Positions 31,940 through 43,018 of a stretch of DNA of 46,705 nucleotides are shown piece after piece. Where the stretch lies: positions 1 through 46,705 of the forward strand of contig NZ_BMRC01000052.1 in assembly GCF_014648435.1 (NCBI RefSeq), read 5' to 3'. A model generated the notes under the pieces. It did no database searches. It saw only the letters and a program-made list of their open reading frames with translations, and had not been told where the DNA came from. This DNA is from Nonomuraea spiralis (GTDB taxonomy: Bacteria > Actinomycetota > Actinomycetes > Streptosporangiales > Streptosporangiaceae). The stretch's first letter is position 1. Each line of letters begins with the position of its first letter. The position numbers and the translations under genes are program-made.

Positions 31940-32763
31940 TCACTGCAGGGTGTATGCCGCCTCCATGAGGTGGTCCAGGTGCAGGGTGTCCGGGGCCAGA
32001 GCCGTGATCAGGATGGCGGGGCCGGCCAGAGGGGTCAGCACGGCCTGGCCGGTTGCCGGATCGTCGCCGAGCAGGCGGGCGTGGGGCGGGTGCCGGTCCA
32101 GGACGGGGTCGATGATGAGGATCTGGCCGATGGCGCGGTGGCCTGCGGCGATGGCGGGGCCGTCCCAGCCGGGTGCGCCGGGTCCATAGCTCGTCTGCTG
32201 GTCCAGCAGGGGGCGTCCGTCGCGGTTGACGGTCAGGCGGGTGGTCAGCCGACCTGGAGGCTCGTCCGCGCGGCCGAGGACGATCTGTTCGCGGAGCAGG
32301 AGCCGGGCGGTCGGGGCGAGGTCGATGGTGCAGCTCTGGCGCAGGTTGCTGCGGGCGGCGGAGATGAGCGGCTGGGGCAGCCAGTGCAGGCTGGCGTGTT
32401 CGGCCACATTCAGGTGTACGTCGTAGGTGGCGTGGGCGGTGGTGGGGCCGCGCAGGGCGATGGTGGCGGCGGCGGTGGTGATGTGCAGGTGGGCACCGGG
32501 TTCGGCGGTGGCCTCGATGCGCAGCCGGTCGCCTCCGAGGGGGGCGCTCATGGCGCCGACGACGCACACGCGTGCCTGGTGTCCGTGGGGGCGGGCGCGG
32601 CGCAGGTCGAAGGGGCCGTCACCGGCGAGCAGGGGCAGGACGGTGGTGTCGCCGGCGCGGGTGGCGCGTATACGGGCTGTGGCGCGCACACCGGGCCCGC
32701 ACTGCGCCGGCGGGGATTGGGCCGGCGAGGGCTGGGTGGGCGGGAGCGGGGTGGCCGTGGGCG

Positions 32764-32767
<4 letters not shown>
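31940..32767 (-). CDS. ureD: Urease accessory protein UreD
   Basis: 275 aa. Recognised by TAEPGAHLHITTAAATIALR, LHWLPQPLISAARSNLRQS and LLLREQIVLGRADEPPG, the conserved core of UreD/UreH. UreD scaffolds the apo-urease with UreF and UreG during nickel insertion. The N-terminal 25 residues are a Pro/Gln-rich extension. ATG 32767 overlaps the ureG stop (ATGA). It is last of the five urease genes. Confidence 0.92.
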
Positions 32768-33465
<698 letters not shown>

Positions 33466-33495
33466 GGCTGCTCCTGGAAAGAGGTGACGGAGTGG

Positions 33496-34170
33496 TCAGG
33501 AGGCGAACAGGCGGGCCGGGCGGGCGGCATGCCGTTCGGCGATGATGTCGAGCAGCGGCGCGGATGCGGCCGGCAGCGCGGTGGGCCCGTCGGTGTGGAC
33601 GTGTTGCGCTGCCTCGGCTGCGGCACCCGCGACGTGGTCGACCTCGGGGCCCAGGCGGGCGAGGACGGCCGTGATGTCGAAGGGGTCCAGCCTGAGCAGG
33701 CGGACGGTCGCAGTGGCCGGCCCGCTGACGCTCTCGTACGCAGCCATGTAGGCGGCGTCCAGTGGGGTCAGCCCGGCGCAGCGGGCGGCCAGGCCGAGGA
33801 CCACAGGCTGGTGGGCGCCGCGTGGCCGGGCAGTGGCCAGGGCGTCGAGCTCGGCGCAGGGCCAGGCGGCCCGAACGGCCCGCAACAGTTGCCGACCCAG
33901 CCTGCGCGAGGTGTGCCGCAGCGCGGGGGCCGCGGTGCGGGCGTCGGCCGCCTCTGTCAGCAGGAGCGGGTCGTATCCGGTGGCGGCAGCGGCGGCGAGC
34001 CCGGCCGCGACCAGGCCGCTGGTGTGCAGCCGGCCGCGGCAGAACTCCTCCAGGCTCGCCACGTCCCGCACACAACCGGCCGTGACGGCCTCCTCAGCCC
34101 CGCCGGAATGGGCATGGCCTCCGGCGGGAAAGCGGCCGTCGGCCAGGATCAGCAGGGCGGCGCGGTTCAT
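33496..34170 (-). CDS. ureF: Urease accessory protein UreF
   Basis: 224 aa, all-helical. The conserved start LLILADGRFPAGGHAHSGG and the middle DAAYMAAYESVSGPATATVR identify UreF, the GTPase-gating partner of UreG. A gap of 61 bp separates it from ureC. It is in the usual actinobacterial order ureAB-C-F-G-D. Confidence 0.92.
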   Translation of the reverse strand: MNRAALLILADGRFPAGGHAHSGGAEEAVTAGCVRDVASLEEFCRGRLHTSGLVAAGLAAAAATGYDPLLLTEAADARTAAPALRHTSRRLGRQLLRAVRAAWPCAELDALATARPRGAHQPVVLGLAARCAGLTPLDAAYMAAYESVSGPATATVRLLRLDPFDITAVLARLGPEVDHVAGAAAEAAQHVHTDGPTALPAASAPLLDIIAERHAARPARLFAS

Positions 34171-34231
34171 CGTGCGTGGCTCACCTTTCGTGGACGGCGA
34201 GGACCCATACGGCGGGCTGCCCGGCGTGTGG

Positions 34232-36170
34232 TCAGAACAGGAAGTAGCGCTGGGCCATGGGCAGCGTGTCGGCGAAGCGCCGGCCGTCGACGAGTTGATC
34301 GTCGATCTCGGTCTTGACGTCCTTGGCCTTCGCGCCGCCGATCACCACCTCGAAGGTGTCGGGGTCGATGTCGATGTCGGGGCAGGCGTTGTTCTCCCGC
34401 ATGTCGGCCTTGAACACCTTGCGGGTGTCGCGGATGGCCCGGAACGGCTTGCGCACCTCGACCCTGTCGGCCAGCCCGGACCGGATGGCCTGCTCCGTGA
34501 CGAAGTTGACCGCGTTGGCGCCCGGCGCCCGACCGGTGGCGCCCCACATGGGCCGGGGCAGGATCGGCTGCGGGGTGGTGATGGAGGCGTTGGCGTCGCC
34601 GACCTGGGCGTAGGCGATCTGGCCGCCCTTGATGACCCGGTACGGCTTGACGCCGAAGAACTTCGGCTCCCACAGCACCAGGTCGGCCAGCTTGCCCACC
34701 TCGACCGAGCCGACCTCGTGATCGATGCCGTGCGCGACGGCCGGGTTGATGGTGTATTTGGCGACGTAGCGGCGGGCGCGGTGGTTGTCGGCCCCGGCGT
34801 CGCCGTCCCGGTCGCCGTCCAGCGGGCCGCGTCTGGCCTTCATGACGTGTGCGGTCTGCCACGTCCGGATGATCATCTCGCCGATCCGTCCCATCGCCTG
34901 GGCGTCCGACGACATGATCGAGATGGCTCCCAGGTCGTGCAGGACGTCCTCGGCGGCCATCGTGGAGGGCCGGATCCGCGACTCGGCGAAGGCCAGGTCC
35001 TCGGGCACCAGCGGGTTGAGGTGATGGCAGACCATCACCATGTCGATGTGCTCTTTGACCGTGTTGACGGTGAAGGGCCGGGTGGGGTTGGTGGAGGCGG
35101 GCAGCACGTTCGGCAGGCCCGCCATGGTGATCATGTCGGGGGCGTGGCCGCCGCCGGCGCCCTCGACGTGGAAGATGTGGATCGGGTGATCCCCGATGGC
35201 CTCGATGGTGTCGGCCACGGCGCCGGCCTCGTTGAGGGAGTCGGCGTGCAGGGCCAACTGGACGCCGGTCGCCCGGCACACCTCCAGACACCGGCGCAGC
35301 ACCGCCGGAGTGGCCCCCCAGTCCTCATGGATCTTGAACCCGAGCACGCCCGCCTCGACCTGGTTGTACAGGGATTCGGTGGACATCGTGCTGCCCTTGC
35401 CGAGCAGGCCGATGTTGACCGGGAAGGCGTCCAGCGCCTCGAACAGCCGGGCGATGTGCCAGGCGCCGGGCGTGACGGTGGTGGCGGTGCTGCCCTCGGC
35501 GGGGCCGGTGCCGCCGCCGATCAGGGTCGTGACCCCGGCGGCCAGTGCCTCGTGCACCTGCTCGGGACAGATGAAGTGCACGTGGGTGTCGATGCCGCCG
35601 GCGGTCAGGATCTTGCCGTTGCCCGCGATGACCTCGGTCTCCGGGCCGATCAGGAAGTCGGTGGCCCGCTCGTGGCCGTCGTGCAGGCGGTCCATGGTCT
35701 CGTCGTTGTAGGCCTTGCCGAGCGCGACGATCCGGCCGTCACGGATGCCCACGTCCGCCTTGACCACGCCCCAATGGTCCAGGATCACCACACCGGTGAT
35801 GACGGTGTCGGGCGGTAGCGGAGCGCCGAACTTGGCCGAGTCGCGCGGCGCGCAGGACTGGCCCATCGACTCGCGGATCACCTTGCCGCCGCCGAAGATG
35901 ACCTCGTTGCCGCTGCGGCCGGGCCCACCGGCCCAGTCCTCGGTGATCTCGATCCTCAGGTTGGTGTCGGCCAGCCGGACGCGGTCGCCGGCTGTCGGGC
36001 CGTACCGGTCGGCGTACTCCACGCGGGTCAGCGGCCGCTCGATCGGCAGGATCACCGGACCCGGCGCGTCCTCCTGCCCAGGTGTTCCTGCCGCGGGCTC
36101 GGCGAGCGTGGCGCTCGACGGCCCGGCGGAGCCCTCCGCCGGTTCGGCGGTCGTCGCGTCTGCCAGGGAC

Positions 36171-36178
<8 letters not shown>
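34232..36178 (-). CDS. ureC: Urease alpha subunit UreC
   Basis: 648 aa. Active-site features: THVHFICPEQ (nickel His pair), GFKIHEDWGATP (carbamylated Lys), MVCHHLNP (flap Cys) and IMSSDAQAMGR (nickel Asp). The family is usually 567-575 aa. Here the extra length is an acidic, low-complexity N-terminal extension of about 60 residues (Ala/Glu/Gly/Pro) before LTRVEYADRYGPTAGDRVR, plus an Asp/Gly-rich insert (about 8 residues, DGDRDGDAG) in the loop after TAHVMKARRG. ATG 36178 overlaps ureAB by 8 bp. It hydrolyses urea to ammonia and carbamate in the cytoplasm. Confidence 0.93.
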
Positions 36179-36857
<679 letters not shown>

Positions 36858-37162
36858 CTTCGGGTCTGCCCCGAGGCGTCACCCCCGGGAGTCCTGCCAC
36901 GACCGGAGGTGATCACGCCCGTGACCCCGAACGGACAGCGGTGCCCTGGAAGCCGTCGCGATCACCACCCACTGCTTGCCGACCGTATTTGTGCAGACAC
37001 TGAGTGTGATATGGCGCGATGGTGAGGCGTGTGTTACTTCATGACACAGAATCTCCATCACCTGTCGCATCCGCTCGCGGGAAGTTCGTCATGCCGGTCG
37101 TCGCGTTGCCTGATCCATGAGGCCACCTGAAAGCGCTGCCGAACAGAGCGGGACCGGCCCGT
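36858..37162 (-). promoter_or_regulatory. Urease upstream region with a 19-bp palindrome
   Basis: 305 bp between urease and pncA. It contains TGTGTTACTTCATGACACA (37030-37048), a 7-bp arm inverted repeat with one mismatch and a 5-bp centre, 173 bp before the ureAB start. GTTAC within it is like half of a GlnR box, but the other half does not fit well. No other element is evident. Confidence 0.4.
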
Positions 37163-37750
37163 TCAGGCGACGACGGGTTCGCCTCTAAGCGCGACACCGG
37201 CCCGGCGCAGTTCGTCCAGCGCGGCGCGTGTGGTGTCGGCGGCGACGCCAGCGGTGTAGTCGAGCAGGACCCGCACGGTGAAGCCGGCGCGGGCCCCGTC
37301 CAGCGCCGTGGCCTTCACGCAGTGATCGGTCGCGATGCCGACGACATCGAGGTCAGTGATGTCACGAGCCTTGAGCCAGGCGGACAGTGTCGCGCCGTCC
37401 TGGGTCGAGCCCTCGAAACCGCTCTTGGAGGCGGAGTGGGCGCCCTTGAAAAAGACCTCGTCGACATGCCCGGAGTCGACTGCGGGCGCGAACTCCGGAT
37501 GGAACTCGCCTCCCTCGCTGCCGACGACGCAGTGCACAGGGAATGAGTCCTGGAAGTCGGGGGTGTCGGAGAAATGGGCGCCCGGATCGACGTGGTGGTC
37601 ACGGGTGGCGACGACGAAGGCATACTGCCCATCGGCGCTCCGGACCAGCTCGGCGATGGCGGCGGCTCGATCCGCGCCGCCCTTCACCGGAACGCTGCCA
37701 CCCTCGCAGAAGTCCTTCTGCACATCGACGATGATCAGTGCACGACTCAC
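37163..37750 (-). CDS. pncA: Nicotinamidase (isochorismatase family)
   Basis: 195 aa. Catalytic triad Asp9 (IIVDVQKDF), Lys102 (FFKGAHSAS) and Cys144 (GIATDHCVKAT). The metal site is Asp51, His53, His59 in TRDHHVDPGAHF. Spacing agrees with PncA of mycobacteria. GTG 37750 is preceded by AAGGGG at a normal distance; an in-frame upstream ATG adds a basic tail not seen in the family. It deamidates nicotinamide to nicotinate for NAD salvage and releases ammonia. It lies upstream of urease on the same strand, but 305 bp apart. Confidence 0.92.
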   Translation of the reverse strand: MSRALIIVDVQKDFCEGGSVPVKGGADRAAAIAELVRSADGQYAFVVATRDHHVDPGAHFSDTPDFQDSFPVHCVVGSEGGEFHPEFAPAVDSGHVDEVFFKGAHSASKSGFEGSTQDGATLSAWLKARDITDLDVVGIATDHCVKATALDGARAGFTVRVLLDYTAGVAADTTRAALDELRRAGVALRGEPVVA

Positions 37751-38205
37751 GGACAAACCCCTTTCCTTGGGTGCGTCTCTCCGAGGCTCACCCTTCCGCC
37801 GGCGGGCGGGCACACCATTCGCCGGACGTTCACCGACTCAGCGTGGCGCGCACGGCAACGTGGCTCATCGCGCCACATCCGGGCACACCAATCCCGATTG
37901 TAACACTGTGTACATGAAGTGTCGCTATATGTGTTCACGTCACAGGACATGGCAAGAAGGTCCGAGGCAGGGGCCCTGTTCATGTGGGGTCAGATGCGCC
38001 CGCCACCTCGCCTTCGCCGCGCCCCGGCCTCTCTGCCCGATACGTCCTGCCACCCCCGGCGGTGTCGCCGACCGGAGAGTACGGCCGGGCGGCAGACGGT
38101 GACTGTGAGCGGCAAGCGGCACACCAACTTCCTGGGCCACTACCCGTTCAACCTCAAGGACAGCGGCGGCTTCCTGACCACCGGCGCCTCAAGCTCGCCT
38201 TTGCC
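37751..38205. other. Non-coding region with a relic of a ureA start
   Basis: 455 bp without an intact gene. 37975-38016 copies the urease start region (separate entry). A plus-strand stretch near 38108-38190 (VSGKRHTNFLGHYPFNLKDS) reads like protein but has no clear start, end or family. The rest shows no structure I can support. Confidence 0.4.
37975..38016 (-). repeat. Relic duplication of the ureAB 5' end
   Basis: 42 bp matching 36821-36862 at 37 positions, on the same strand. It covers the first codons of ureA (RWRAHLTPHEQ here, RWRVHLTPHEQ in the working gene). Similarity fades into both flanks. It is probably the remains of a second urease operon or of a local duplication. Confidence 0.6.
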
Positions 38206-40518
38206 TCAACGCTCGAGGCTCGGTGGGGAAAAGGCGAGCACATCGGGAAGAGGGCCGTCGTAGACCTCGACATCGACCAGCACACTGTGAGCACTCGGTC
38301 CTTGAGACAGTCGTGAGCACGGCCGATCCGCCGTGAGAACGTTCGGATTCCCGTGGCGGTCCAATGTTCCGCTCAGGCCTGGCTGGACCGGATCCCACCA
38401 TGCTCCCGTGGACAGTTGCACGACGCCTGGCATGACGTCGTCCGACAGGACTGCGCCCGCGAGACAGCCGCCTCGGTCGTTGAAGACGCGTACGATCATG
38501 CCGCTCTGGATGCCGCGCGAGGCGGCGTCCGACGGATTGAGCGTCACGGGCTCACGTCCGCCGATCTTTGAGCTGAGGCTGTGATCGCCGTTGTCGTACT
38601 GACTGTGCAGGCGTGAGGCGGGCTGATTCGAGATCAGGTGCAGCGGGAACCGGTCCGACAGATCGGCACGAAGCCACTCCACCGGTTCGAACCACATCGG
38701 ATGCCCGGCACAGTCGTCGTAGCCGAACGAGTCGATCTCCTCGGAGAAGATCTCGATCCGGCCCGACGGCGTCAGCAGCGGGAAACGCTGCGGATCCGAA
38801 CGGAGGTCCTCGAAGCTGCCGGGGAACGGTCCGGTCAACGCCGGCAGCTCGGCGGTGGAACTGCGCCAGAAGTCGTCGAAGCTCGGTAAGGCGGCGTCGC
38901 CGCCGAGCTCGGCCCTCGTCTGCTCGTAGAGATGCCGGACCCATTCGACCTCGGAGCGCGACTCCGTGAACTCCTGCTCGTATCCAAGCCGCGAGGCCAA
39001 GGCGGTGAAGATGTGGTGATCGGTGCGCGACTCGCCCGCGGGCTCGCGGACTTTCGGCATCGCGACGATGTGGGGGTCCGAGAATCCGGCGGCGAAGTCG
39101 TCGCGCTCCAAGCTGGTGGCGACGGGCAGGACGATGTCGGCGAACTTGGCCGTGGTGTTCCACCAGGCTTCGTGAACCACCACCGTGTCAGGGGCCTGCC
39201 AGGCGCGGGTCAACCGATGGAGATCTTGGTGGTGGTGGAACGGATTCCCTCCGCACCAGTAGATCAGGCGAAGCTCGGGCAAGGTCAGGCGCTGACCGTC
39301 GTAGTCGATGACCTCACCTGGATGCAGCAGCGCATCGGCGATCCTTGCAACGGGGATGAAGTCCGGAACGGGGTTGGGGACGTCCGGAATCGTCGCCACG
39401 AAGGGGCGGCCTGGGGCGACGCCGGTCGCGTCCATCGTCGCGTAGCCCGCGCCCCAGCCGCAGCCAGGTCGGCCCATCGAGCCCGCCATGGCGGCCAGCA
39501 CGACGGACATCCAGATCGGTTGTTCGCCGTGGTCCGCCCGTTGCACCGCGTAGTTGACCATGATGAGAGAACGTTGGGCGGTGAGGCGGCGAGCGAGATC
39601 GATGATCGCCTCGCGTCCGATGCCCGTGATCTTCGCTGCCCAGGCGGCGTCCTTCGGGATGCCGTCGAGCTCGCCGGCCAGGTAGGAGGCGAAGCGGTCG
39701 AACCCGACGCAGCACCGGCGCAGGAAGTCCTCGTCGTGCCAGCCGTTGACCAGCATCGTGTGGGCGATGCCGAGCATCGCGGCGGTGTCGGTGTTGGGGA
39801 TGACGGGCAGCCACTCGGCGTCGAGGAAGCCGGCGACGTCGCTGCGGATGGGGCTGATGCTCACGAACCGCACCCCGGCCTCACGGCACCGGCGTTGCAG
39901 GTTCTGGGTCTGGTGCCTGGCCAGGCCGCCAGGGTTGATCTGGCTGTTCTTGAGGGCCAGCCCGCCGAACGCCACCACAAGTTCACAGTTGTCGGCGATC
40001 TCGTCCCACATCGGCATCCGGCTCTGGTAGCTCCACGGATGGCCGCCGATCACATGGGGAAGGATGACCTCCAAAGCCGCGGTGCTGTAGGTGTTGCGGG
40101 AGTCGGTGTATCCCCCGCCCAGCGCCAGGAACCGGTGGAGTTGACCCTGCGCGTGGTGGAACCTGCCGGCACTCGCCCAGCCGTAGGATCCGCCGAACAC
40201 CGCGCTGTTCCCGTGTTGTGAACGAACGCGACGGAGTTCGTCGCTCACCAGTGTGATGGCGTCGTCCCAGCTCACCTCCACGAAGGCGTCCGCGCCTCTG
40301 GCGGAGTCGCGGGCGCGCGGCTCGCCGTTCAGCCAGCCCTTGCGCACCGCGGGGCGTAACACGCGAGCGCCATCGTCGGCGGCTGTCACCATGCCGGGGC
40401 CGATGGGCGACGGCACGGGGTCATCGTGCCTCGGCTCGATTCGCACCAACCGACCGGAATCGACTACGGCGATGAAACTACCCCAGTGCGTCGCGACCGA
40501 CATGCGTCGTTCCACCAT
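38206..40518 (-). CDS. Molybdopterin oxidoreductase, BisC/TorA/DMSO reductase type
   Basis: 770 aa. GGSYGWASAGRFHHAQGQLH is the signature around the Mo-ligand Ser of DMSO/TMAO/biotin-sulfoxide reductases. Other matches are SYQSRMPMWDEIADN, YWCGGNPFHHHQDL and a C-terminal molybdopterin domain (LISNQPASRLHSQYDNGDHS). There is no [4Fe-4S] Cys motif at the N-terminus and no Tat signal, so a soluble cytoplasmic enzyme like BisC is most likely. It would reduce biotin or methionine sulfoxides or N-oxides. No electron-transfer partner gene is adjacent. GGAG precedes ATG 40518; ATG 40503 is an alternative. Confidence 0.88.
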   Translation of the reverse strand: MVERRMSVATHWGSFIAVVDSGRLVRIEPRHDDPVPSPIGPGMVTAADDGARVLRPAVRKGWLNGEPRARDSARGADAFVEVSWDDAITLVSDELRRVRSQHGNSAVFGGSYGWASAGRFHHAQGQLHRFLALGGGYTDSRNTYSTAALEVILPHVIGGHPWSYQSRMPMWDEIADNCELVVAFGGLALKNSQINPGGLARHQTQNLQRRCREAGVRFVSISPIRSDVAGFLDAEWLPVIPNTDTAAMLGIAHTMLVNGWHDEDFLRRCCVGFDRFASYLAGELDGIPKDAAWAAKITGIGREAIIDLARRLTAQRSLIMVNYAVQRADHGEQPIWMSVVLAAMAGSMGRPGCGWGAGYATMDATGVAPGRPFVATIPDVPNPVPDFIPVARIADALLHPGEVIDYDGQRLTLPELRLIYWCGGNPFHHHQDLHRLTRAWQAPDTVVVHEAWWNTTAKFADIVLPVATSLERDDFAAGFSDPHIVAMPKVREPAGESRTDHHIFTALASRLGYEQEFTESRSEVEWVRHLYEQTRAELGGDAALPSFDDFWRSSTAELPALTGPFPGSFEDLRSDPQRFPLLTPSGRIEIFSEEIDSFGYDDCAGHPMWFEPVEWLRADLSDRFPLHLISNQPASRLHSQYDNGDHSLSSKIGGREPVTLNPSDAASRGIQSGMIVRVFNDRGGCLAGAVLSDDVMPGVVQLSTGAWWDPVQPGLSGTLDRHGNPNVLTADRPCSRLSQGPSAHSVLVDVEVYDGPLPDVLAFSPPSLER

Positions 40519-40845
40519 GCATCAACTCCGCCTGTGACGTTTCCCCCGATCTTGGGCAGCGGTCGCTCACGTTGCGGGGGTGATGTGTTGCAAGGAGGCT
40601 CTTTCGGACCTATCCATGCCGTCCGACCTGCAGACAAGGCTTGCGATTGCCCGTGCGAGGCTCGTCAAGTAGGCATCCGAATCTTGGTTGTATCTTGCCT
40701 TTCGCACTATAACGCGAGCAAATTCGACTCCGAAAGGGGCGCCCTCAGGAAATTATGCCGTCGGCCGACAATCTCTTTCAGATCCGGACAGTGCGAGCAC
40801 AAGTCGGATTTTTCGCTTGTTTCCTAGTTAGTAGTCACTGATGCT
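40519..40845. other. AT-richer intergenic region with a candidate promoter
   Basis: 327 bp, lower in GC than the surroundings. TTGGTT (40684-40689), 18-nt spacer, TATAAC (40708-40713) makes a plausible plus-strand promoter, though it faces only the IS5 relic. No gene seen. Confidence 0.35.
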
Positions 40846-41481
40846 ATGCGGGACAGGATCGCGCCATTGATGCCGGCCGATCCGACCCGGGGGCGACGAT
40901 GGGCCGACCACCGCCGAACCCTTGAGACCATCGCCTGGAAGTACCGCACCGGCTCACCCTGGAGAGACTTGCCGAACGAGCGACGACGGCGGGGACATCG
41001 GCTGGACCGTATCGGTGGACTCGACCGTCTGCCGGGCTCACCAACATGCAGCCGGAGCCCGGAAGAAGGGGCACCGGACAGCTGAACCCGACGATCACGG
41101 CACCGGACGTCCGCGAGGCGGCCTGCGCACGAAAGTCCACCTTGCCCGCGACAGCCGAGCACGGCCGCCGGCCTTCATGTCACCGCCGGCCAGGCGGGCG
41201 ATACACCGGCTTTCGAGGCCATCACCGCCGGCATCCGTGTTCCGCGAGTCCGGCCCGGAAGATCGAGGACCCGGCCGGATGCCGTCCTGGCGGATCGCGC
41301 GTTCTCATCCCGCGCGAGCCGGGATCACCTCCGGCAGCGTGGGATCCGTGCGGTCATCCCTCAACCCTCCGATCAGGTCGGCCACCGTCTGCGCCGAGGC
41401 CGTGAGGAGGCCGACCGCCCGCCCTCGCCTACCAGGCAACGCTGCACCTCGCCGCCCATCCTCATCCGGGTACGAAGATGA
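40846..41481 (+). pseudogene. IS5-family transposase relic
   Basis: Three frames carry consecutive pieces: MRDRIAPLMPADP, then RTGSPWRDLPNE (N-terminus); GWTVSVDSTVCRAHQHAAGA, then RPRGGLRTKVHLA (first D); LHVTAGQAGDTPAFEA, then DAVLADRAFSSRASR (second D); and ALAYQATLHLAA, then ILIRVRR to a TGA at 41481. About 40 residues are missing after WRDLPNE, more before ALAYQ, and at least three frameshifts are present. It is inactive. Confidence 0.85.
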
Positions 41482-41496
41482 TCAAGGAAGCAGAAC

Positions 41497-41829
41497 TCAG
41501 GATGGGACAGGCGGGCACTCGAGGACCTCGATCGAGTTCCCCGGCATCAAAGCGATATGAGGGTGGTCACTGAAGAGCCGCGCCGCGTCTTCATGTGTCT
41601 CGGCCTCCACGATCGCGTATCCGGTCTTCGAGTCAGTGAAGTCCTCGGCGCCTTGGGCCGTCACCAACTTCTTGCGAAAGAGCGGCGCCCCGGGATCGAT
41701 CAAGGCGTGTTCGTTCTTCTGAGCCCACGCCGCCCAGGCATTCATGAACTCACTCTGCTGCTGCTCGGTGAGCTTCACCTTGTCAGCGTTGTCGGCCGCG
41801 CCGTTCAGGACAGCGAGAAACTTACCCAT
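41497..41829 (-). CDS. YCII-related domain protein
   Basis: 110 aa. A compact dimeric alpha-beta fold protein: MGKFLAVLNGAADNADKVKL, ALIDPGAPLFRKKLVTAQGA, GYAIVEAETHEDAARLFSDH and PHIALMPGNSIEVLECPPV. The DHPHIALMPGNSIEV end is characteristic of YCII/DGPF-type proteins, often associated with ECF sigma factors. The precise reaction is unknown. ATG 41829 is convergent with the IS5 relic. Confidence 0.8.
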   Translation of the reverse strand: MGKFLAVLNGAADNADKVKLTEQQQSEFMNAWAAWAQKNEHALIDPGAPLFRKKLVTAQGAEDFTDSKTGYAIVEAETHEDAARLFSDHPHIALMPGNSIEVLECPPVPS

Positions 41830-41991
41830 GGCTGGAGCTTAGCCCACGAACAAAGAGACACGCTTTAACTAGGCCGTGGAGTTCATCGCGGGCATTCAGA
41901 TACCAGCCGGCAAATCCATGGCCAACGACATACCTTCAGATATCACTGGAGATCATGCCAGAGCCTCTGAGGGGATACACCTGTCGTGCGA

Positions 41992-42582
41992 TCAGCCGGA
42001 TGCGCACAAGCTGTTCAACTCCGCGACGTCCGTATTGATATCCGCGATCACCTGGTTGGGGTCGCCGCCGGTCATGCCCGTCAGGCGGAAGCTCAGTTCC
42101 TGGAACTCTGCGGCCAGTCGCCTGATCTTCGCCCCCACCGCTCCCTGCGCGTTGAGGCCTGCGCCCATCAAGTCGCTGTACGTCTGCTGGGCCGCGGCCG
42201 CCTGGCCGCTGCGGCTGGTTCCGGCATCCCTGCGGTAGGCGGTCAGGGCCGCCGCCGTCTCGTCGCAGCCGGCGGACCGGACCTCCGGCAGCGGTGGAGG
42301 GGAATCCTGGACCACTCGCGTGCGGCTCGGTGGTCGGGACGTGCTGGACTCAGGCGACGAGTCCGCAGGCGATGGTGAGGGCCGGGTGACGACCCGACCC
42401 GGTGGGGATGGAGGCGGGGACGGACTGAAAACTACTGTGCCGGGCGAGGTCCTGGGCGGCATCAGGTAGGCGAAGAGCGCGACCACGGCTGCGATCGAAC
42501 CCGCCAGAGCGCTCACTGCCGTCCAGTTCAGGCGCGAACCTGCTCCCCCGCCGCCCGCCCCCGCTGATCCGCTTCCGGTCAT
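41992..42582 (-). CDS. Single-pass membrane protein with proline-rich stalk
   Basis: 196 aa from ATG 42582. Gly-rich N-terminal tail, one membrane helix (TAVSALAGSIAAVVALFAYL), a 60-residue Pro/Ser stalk, then a helical extracytoplasmic domain of about 80 residues (CDETAAALTAYRRDAGTSRS to the C-terminus) with two Cys that could pair. A GTG at 42747 in the same frame would add 55 residues (VGGYAEAVKSAIERTVRSVG onward) that also look protein-like and begin 8 bp after the small membrane gene. No family recognised. It may work with the preceding small protein. Confidence 0.6.
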   Translation of the reverse strand: MTGSGSAGAGGGGAGSRLNWTAVSALAGSIAAVVALFAYLMPPRTSPGTVVFSPSPPPSPPGRVVTRPSPSPADSSPESSTSRPPSRTRVVQDSPPPLPEVRSAGCDETAAALTAYRRDAGTSRSGQAAAAQQTYSDLMGAGLNAQGAVGAKIRRLAAEFQELSFRLTGMTGGDPNQVIADINTDVAELNSLCASG

Positions 42583-42754
42583 GTCCTCATCGTGGCCGAG
42601 CCGCCGAACTCGGTCCAGGATGACGCCTGCAGACATTCTTGATCCGCAGACAGCGCCCGCGCCGGCCACGCCCTGGCCACGGACCATCCCGACCGAGCGG
42701 ACGGTCCGTTCGATGGCCGACTTGACTGCCTCCGCGTAGCCACCCACGGTCGTT

Positions 42755-42931
42755 CTACCGTCCGATGACTGTGTGGAACAGGGCCAGCGCTCCGCCGGCC
42801 AGTAGGAACGCTGCCGGGAGGGGTTGGCCGCTGAGAGAGGCGAGCAGTCCTGCAAGCAAACCTACGACGGCCGCCAGCAACAGGACGACGGCGGAACGAA
42901 CACTCAGCAACGGTCCAGGCGGTGCTGCCAC
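42755..42931 (-). CDS. 58-aa two-helix membrane protein
   Basis: Reverse strand from GTG 42931 with GGGAGGA just upstream. The product has two hydrophobic helices: SAVVLLLAAVVGLLAGLLAS and AAFLLAGGALALFHTVIG, ending in an Arg and TAG at 42755. The frame, ribosome site and strong hydrophobic pattern support a real gene. It is upstream of, and probably co-transcribed with, the single-pass protein. Unknown function. Confidence 0.6.
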   Translation of the reverse strand: MAAPPGPLLSVRSAVVLLLAAVVGLLAGLLASLSGQPLPAAFLLAGGALALFHTVIGR

Positions 42932-43018
42932 AAATCCTCCCGAGGGTGATGACGGAAACCGTCGCTCCTAAGTCACGCAGGAGAGGTCATCCCACGACAG
43001 ATCACGGGCTCGGCGCCT

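Noticed and set aside
33833..35818. 661-codon plus-strand frame across ureF and ureC
   Set aside because: Antisense to well-conserved urease genes; composition is that of a GC shadow.
37319..37546. Plus-strand small ORF within pncA
   Set aside because: Antisense to the nicotinamidase active-site region; no independent support.
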